From Lentinus brumalis (Eukaryota; Basidiomycota; Agaricomycetes; Polyporales; Polyporaceae): a DNA stretch of 64,000 nucleotides. Both the position numbers and the translations under genes were made by a program. The notes beneath the pieces are model-generated. The model was not told the origin of the DNA and did not search any database. It saw only the letters and a program-made list of their open reading frames with translations. Shown here one piece after another: positions 59,045 to 64,000 of this stretch. The stretch spans positions 2,790,001 to 2,854,000 of the forward strand of contig MARA01000002.1 of the NCBI GenBank assembly GCA_001792895.1, given 5' to 3'. Each line of letters starts with the position of its first letter. Within the stretch, counting starts at the first letter, position 1.

Positions 59045-61108
59045 CTAAGAGGACTTCGACCAACCGCCAAGCTCGACGGCGAACGCGACTGCGAGCTTGG
59101 AGAACTCGCGCATGTGCTCGAAGCTGAACTCGTCAGAGATATCGTACCGGCTGCGAACGATGCCGACATCAGCATTGACCAGTAGAGGAACGTCGGAGTT
59201 ACTCACTCGTTCGCGGTGTGGATGTACTGATGGTTCGATTCTGGGAAGCTGCTCTCTGGATGCATGTGAATGCGAGAGAGAATTCGAATGATTCGATCGA
59301 GCGTTCGGCATGAGCACGGCCAAAAGATGAGCGAGTCAATGGAGCGCACCTATGGTGAAGACACTAGGGTATCCAGCCTTGCGCCACGAGGCACTGGGAG
59401 ATTAAGTGGTGCGTTTCAGAGAGACGGCTCAGCGTTCGCAGAGATTGCTTCGACACTCACTGATCACTGCAAGCGTAACCGCACTGCGTATCAACCCAGG
59501 GGATGTCAAGATAGAGATCGACTAGGTCCTTGTTGTACTGCGTCAAGCTGTATCGATGAAGAAGTATGAAAAATTGTGACCAAAGCTCAGGATAGACCGG
59601 AAACACTGACTCGGGATCAGTGAAGTCAGTAATTATTCCGACTTGCTCCCGGGTGCCGCGCTTAACGAAGGCTGTCATGTCGTACTGGCGATGCAGATGT
59701 GAGATCTGATAGACTGAGATTCAAAACGATAGACGCGAACCTGGCTCATGGCCACAACGTTGGCATTGCGACTCTCGTACGAACGCGCGACAGCTTGAGA
59801 TCCGAGGAGCCCCCCTTCCTGTTATGGCGAAAACATATCTGTACAGGTACGTATCGAAGCAGGGAAGCGGGAAACGCACCTCAGCAGCATACCAGTGGAA
59901 CTCGACCGCACGCTCAGGCTGCCAGCCGGCCGCGATCAGAGCACGGTACGCTTCCAAGATGCTCATAGAACCCGAGCCGTCATCGTCAGCACCTAAACGT
60001 GTCAGGACGGTGGCGAAATATGAGCCATATGACTTGCTTACCAGGGGCAGGCAGGAAGGGCCAGCTGTTGGTGCTGTGGTGGGCGTTGGCATTCAGACGG
60101 CATCGTTATGTCACTGGTTATAACACACACCTGTCCTGGTGTGCACCGATAATGACCACGCCGTCATCGTCGGTTGAGGTGCCGTTGATTCTGACGATCT
60201 GGAACACGAGAGTATGAGCAGAGAACGTAAAGGATCCTGCGAGCGACGAACAACGCTGCTCTGTGTCCATGTATGCGGGAACTCCTGGATACTGATGCTG
60301 TTCTGCAGAAGCTTCGGAGCGAATTCCTTTGTGAGCTAAAGACAGAGGTGAGATCAATCGGCATCGAATTGGTCACCGGTAGCGCTACCTCAGTGATCTT
60401 GTTGAGCAGCCACGTCTGGCTTTGCTTGCCGGTCTGGACAGCGGTTAACATGAATCGGGTCAGAAGGCGCGGGCTGGACGTACATCACTACGGTAGTCTG
60501 GGCAAGCATGAGCCTAGAGATCGGTGACGCACGAGGAAGCTACTCACAACGGGTCCGGAAGCTCGTGAACTTCTTAATGCCGTCCTCGAGATTCTGAATG
60601 TTCAAGGTGTCAAGGACAGCCCGCACGGACTCGTTGTGACTTGGTGGAGGGTACGACGCTGCGTTTTCTGTCAGTGAGAAAGCCCTGCCCAGGGAGTACG
60701 GCAGACAACATACGCTTGGCGGCGGTTCTGAACTGCGCGAGAGAACCAAGGTCTGCCGTCTCGGTGCTAGAGAAGGCGGTGAGGAAAGCTTCCATGAACC
60801 TGGGATTCGCGACTTACACATCGAAGAACCGGATGCCCTGAGCCTTCGCCTGAATCTGGGAAGATGACGACATGTGAACGATGCAGGGGGTCGGCGTGTG
60901 CGCATGTAGGTACCTTCTCCAGCTCCGTCATTACGACGGGTTCCTCCTGGCCCTCCAGCTGGACGAGACGGGGCGCGTCGAGGTCGAGGTCAAAGCCGGG
61001 GTACTCGGTGGGGAGCACATTGCCGAGAGGCGACTGCTCGTTGCCGTAGAGAGCGAGCGGGGTCGCCACGGCGGCAGAAACGAGAGCAAGGAGGGCGAGG
61101 AACTTCAT
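59045..61108 (-). CDS. Secreted M28 leucine aminopeptidase
   Basis: Sixteen exons in transcript order: 61108-60914, 60855-60818, 60766-60714, 60658-60548, 60497-60484, 60433-60389, 60335-60255, 60198-60131, 60073-60042, 59992-59880, 59818-59741, 59684-59611, 59547-59461, 59393-59350, 59240-59207, 59150-59045; 390 residues, no break. [16 protein letters not shown] is a signal peptide and a propeptide follows. Zinc-site motifs are all present: GAHQD (H199), GADDDGSG (D215), the Glu pair in WYAAEEGG (250-251), QYDM (D278), and a late His in YIHTAND. The pair of Cys in [10 protein letters not shown] matches the disulphide of Aeromonas/fungal leucine aminopeptidases. The enzyme would release N-terminal amino acids from extracellular peptides. 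One exon is 14 nt. It is divergent from uL11m, 234 nt away. Confidence 0.92.
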
Positions 61109-61342
61109 GGTGGACGAGAGCAAGGAGGGACGGGAGCTGTTGGACGTGGTGGTGTGAGTCAAGGACGACGCGACGCGTAACCGTGGCCGTCGCAGCACGC
61201 CAGCTTCCCCGAACAGGGCGGCGTGTGGCGTCGTGCATTGCCCCGGGCCGGCGGGCCCCTCTCGCCCTCGCTGAGCGGGCAAAGACGCCCAGACTTGTCC
61301 TCTTCTGCGACGACCGACTGGTGCTGCCCTCCGTCCCCAGCG
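61109..61342. promoter_or_regulatory. Divergent promoter interval, aminopeptidase / uL11m
   Basis: The 234 nt between the two start codons must carry both promoters. No clear TATA box was noticed on either side. A shared promoter is inferred from spacing alone. Confidence 0.4.
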
Positions 61343-61842
61343 ATGTCAAAAGCGGCCCTCAATGCAAGGGCACAGATAATTGTGAGTCCTGCCAGCATCA
61401 CTCGCCATGCCTTGTCTCATGTGCGTCCTCGCAGCGTCTCCTCATCCCTGCTGGCAAGGCAGCACCCTCACCGCCGGTCGGTCCTGCTCTCGGTGCTCGT
61501 GGTGTCAAGTCCATGGACTTCTGCAAGGAGTTCAACGCCCGCACCGGACACATTGAGCCTGGTGTCCCCGTTCCCACCTTGATAACCGTCCAGCCTGACC
61601 GCACTTTCTCCTTCGTCACCAAAACCCCGCCGACCGCGTATTTCCTCAAGAAAGCCGCGGGTATAGAGAAGGGCACAGGTCGTCCCGGCCATGACTTCGT
61701 GGGCACCGTTAGCCTGAAGCATGTTTACGAGATCGCCAAAATCAAAGCAACCGACGAGCACCTCAAGCATCTCCGACTAGAAGCCATCGCCAGTACTATC
61801 ATTGGCACGGCGCGCACGATTGGCATTCAGGTGGTGGCATGA
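61343..61842 (+). CDS. MRPL19: Mitochondrial large-subunit ribosomal protein uL11m
   Basis: Exons 61343-61381 and 61435-61842 join in phase 0 to 148 residues. The protein reads [13 protein letters not shown], then [20 protein letters not shown] with FCKEFNART, the L11 N-domain, and the C-domain with [38 protein letters not shown] and [14 protein letters not shown]11 builds the GTPase-associated stalk base of the ribosome. The lack of a long cytosolic extension and the bacterial-type PPVGPALG place it in the mitochondrial ribosome. MRPL19 is the yeast name of this family. Confidence 0.92.
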
Positions 61843-62965
61843 GCAGGTGTGTTTCCCATCTCAGCGTGTACGTATCCGTTGCTCAACCGTGCCGTACCGA
61901 CCCCCATTGATTATCTTGCACGCACGGTCCTGCTTCCAAGAAGTCGTTCGCTCGGACCTCCCATCCTGACACATGTGCCTGGAGTCTGTACATACGTAGA
62001 GCGCGACGATATGCCAAGGAGATTCCTTCCGAGAGCCGTAGCGTCTCTTTCTCTTCATTTGGTCTCTCTTCTGCCATCGGACGTAGATGGGCGCGTGACC
62101 GCAGAAGCTTCAGGCGGTTGTCCGCGGTTTGGGCGGAATTGCCTCTCCACGCGTGGAGGGGCGCGAGCCACCTTCATTAGACAAGGTTCATGATGCCAGC
62201 GGAGAGTTCACGGAAGTAGGTTAAGCTCTGATATTATCGTATGTCGTCCAGAGATGAGCCTCACAAACAGCACACTCTTGCTATCTTGCGCGTTCGAGCA
62301 CTCCGATTTCACGGCCAGACCTGCCGGTTTGGATGGGAGGTTGCGAGCATCCTTGGACGGTTTTGTCATGCTTGCACCCCAATCCTGCACCCGGTATGAA
62401 CTTTGACTGGGAACGGGTATGCCCTTTGTCCCTCGTATGGCATGTCTGGTTACACGCTGCAGCCACGCCTTGGCCCGCCAACCTGGGTGTGCATGTCCGA
62501 CCCACCTCGTTGCAGCCCACATGCCTTATCGAGATCGACTTCTTGGTACCTCGTGTGCGAACGAGGAGGAGAGGCAAGTGCGGTTCGAAGTTGTTTTTAT
62601 TGACGGATATATCCGCGTTTTTGACCGGTTTACACAATGGAGTGCATAGCAGACCGCCGACACGCCTCTGTTGTCCACCCTGGTTCGTGGCATCGAAGCG
62701 CAGCCGACGTTCTCAGCTCGTTCTTTTGCCAGTCTCGAGGACAAGAGATGGCGTCTACAGGACTCCCTCGTGTCCCTCGATCAACGTCCAGAGGGAACAT
62801 CGGCCCTCACTCCACATACGACGCTCCGGAGGACATCATGCAGCATCCTTCTTCCAGAGGCACGTTGGAAATCGCGGTACTCAGCTTTATCTGCCGCCAC
62901 GACACGTTCCCGATCGAAATCCCCACATCATGCAGAAACCGAAATTTTCGCATTGCGGGTGAGCA
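61843..62965. other. Intergenic
   Basis: Nothing coding was supported. Plus-strand frames at 62333-62962 and 62637-63056 lack motifs and overlap the promoter of the next gene. Confidence 0.4.
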
Positions 62966-62972
62966 TATAAAG
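62966..62972 (+). promoter_or_regulatory. TATA box of DUF6593-like gene 2
   Basis: TATAAAG lies 109 nt before the ATG at 63075, followed by a pyrimidine-rich leader. Confidence 0.55.
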
Positions 62973-63074
62973 CTCTCGAGCAATTACGGTAGCTCCTCAC
63001 TCAGCTTCGCCAGGCCTTCCGGTCCTACACTTCTATCTGCGCAACTTCCCCACTGACGACATTCCACGACGATC

Positions 63075-63990
63075 ATGGCGAGCTCCGGTAACGAAGTGCT
63101 ATCCTGGACGTCCCAGGACCCCCGCCAGAGCCAGCTGTTTGGCAGCTATGGCATCCTCTACCGGTTCCAGGTGCGCCTCCCGCCGCTCCCGAGCGTATGT
63201 CTCCATGCTGTCGGAGCTGACCTGCCCGCACACAGACCGACACGAACAGCCAGGGCGTGAGCGTAACGACCCTGTGGCGAGCGATCCGCGCGAACAAGGA
63301 GGACCGCGTCGCGAAACTCGAGTGGGCGCCAAACGGAGGGCTCGGACGCGCAATAATCGGGAAGGTAAGCAGTGGCCTGGAGATCAGATTGTGCACCGAT
63401 CTGGGCTGATACACGCCTCCGAGCAGAGCACGCTGCCCATGGCAGACCTCGTCCGCCCGGATCCCCGCGTTTACGTGAGTGTGTGAACGGTCTGTGTTTG
63501 CGTGGACGCCTCCGGTCTGAACGCACGCCGCGACGTCGGTTTCCTCGGACAGAACGGCAGGATATTCAACGGCCCAGACGGCTACCAGTATCGATGGCGC
63601 CCAGCAAACAACTCTACGAATGACGTCGTGGTGAGTGCCTGTCGCCGCGTGCCCAGTGCCGCGGTTTTCAGCTCCGGGACGCGGGAGGCTGAACTGGCTC
63701 CTGGCCACCATCGATTATCCAACAGCTGCAGGACCAGAACGACAACGTGATTGCGTTTTTCCGCCCGACACGACCCCAGCGGTACAACATTGGCGAAGTC
63801 CACGGCGAGCTACATTTCGTCCGCAATGCCGGCGCAGGAGTCGTCGTACGTCGCTCTCTTTCACCTCCCGGCCACGGCGGGCGCAATCGATGGATGGCTG
63901 ATCACACTCGGACAGATGCACCCCCCGCTCATGGACACTGTAACGGTTACAGCGATGTTATACCGGTTCGTGATGGCTTTCGGACTGTGA
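63075..63990 (+). CDS. DUF6593-like protein 2
   Basis: Six exons, 63075-63170, 63236-63364, 63427-63474, 63553-63630, 63726-63845, 63916-63990, all phase 0, give 181 residues ending at TGA 63988-63990. The order GILYRFQTDTNSQGVSVT, TLWRAIRANKEDRVAKLEW, LVRPDPRVY, FNGPDGYQYRWRP, NVIAFFRPT, LHFVRNAGAGVV and a hydrophobic MDTVTVTAMLYRFV end follows the same layout as the gene at 48499-49298 and fits the DUF6593 family. The RAIRANKEDRVA and TVTVT segments echo the other copy, but sequence identity is low, so this is not a recent duplicate. The function is unknown. Confidence 0.75.
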
Positions 63991-64000
63991 ACTTCAGCCT

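Noticed and set aside
60767..60817. An 18-nt intron in the aminopeptidase gene (GTAAGT to the first CAG)
   Set aside because: Far too short to splice. Using the acceptor ctctag at 60767-60772 gives a 51-nt intron and restores the conserved FFDVTET-type sequence.

Overview
The window looks like nuclear DNA of a mushroom-forming basidiomycete (Agaricomycetes). It is GC-rich, its genes are cut by many 45-70 nt GT-AG introns, there are very small exons, and families typical of this group occur (DUF6593-like proteins, a bZIP factor with a DUF3425-like tail, an Agaricomycete-type CCCH protein). There is no bacterial, viral, CRISPR, rRNA or tRNA signal. All gene models were built by hand from splice signals, reading-frame continuity and family resemblance; no search was run.

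Layout. 1-4908: no gene seen. 4909-6929 (+): PPR-like, probably mitochondrial protein. 7526-10960 (+): a tandem cluster of three paralogues sharing a core of about 160 residues but with three different N-termini (CCCH zinc finger; presequence-like leader plus a lysine tripeptide repeat; almost none). A 220-bp inverted-repeat element lies between the first and second. 11343-12877 (+): coiled-coil protein with a suspicious in-frame stop. 13251-18149 (-): CLASP/Stu1 microtubule protein. 19584-21710 (-): HSF-type transcription factor with apparent frameshifts. 24556-27840 (-): Fpk1/NRC-2-type AGC kinase. 27841-39144: about 11 kb with no convincing gene. 39145-42307 (+): 20-exon MFS transporter. 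42744-43046 (-): small single-pass protein, head-to-head with mitoribosomal uS14m (43472-43836, +). 44252-46216 (-): bZIP factor. 48499-49298 (+): DUF6593-like protein. 49788-50120 (-): RNA polymerase subunit Rpb12. 51309-52240 (+): serine-rich protein of unknown function. 53445-54818 (-): GPATCH11-like G-patch protein, divergent from a WD40 protein (55003-58288, +). 59045-61108 (-): secreted M28 leucine aminopeptidase, divergent from mitoribosomal uL11m (61343-61842, +). 63075-63990 (+): second DUF6593-like protein.

The genes are mostly housekeeping and unrelated, with no metabolic cluster. Three loci touch mitochondrial gene expression (PPR-like protein, uS14m, uL11m), and two mitoribosomal genes sit in divergent pairs. 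The most unusual part is 7.5-11 kb: a locally expanded family whose conserved core has been joined to different N-terminal modules while both core introns kept the same position and phase.
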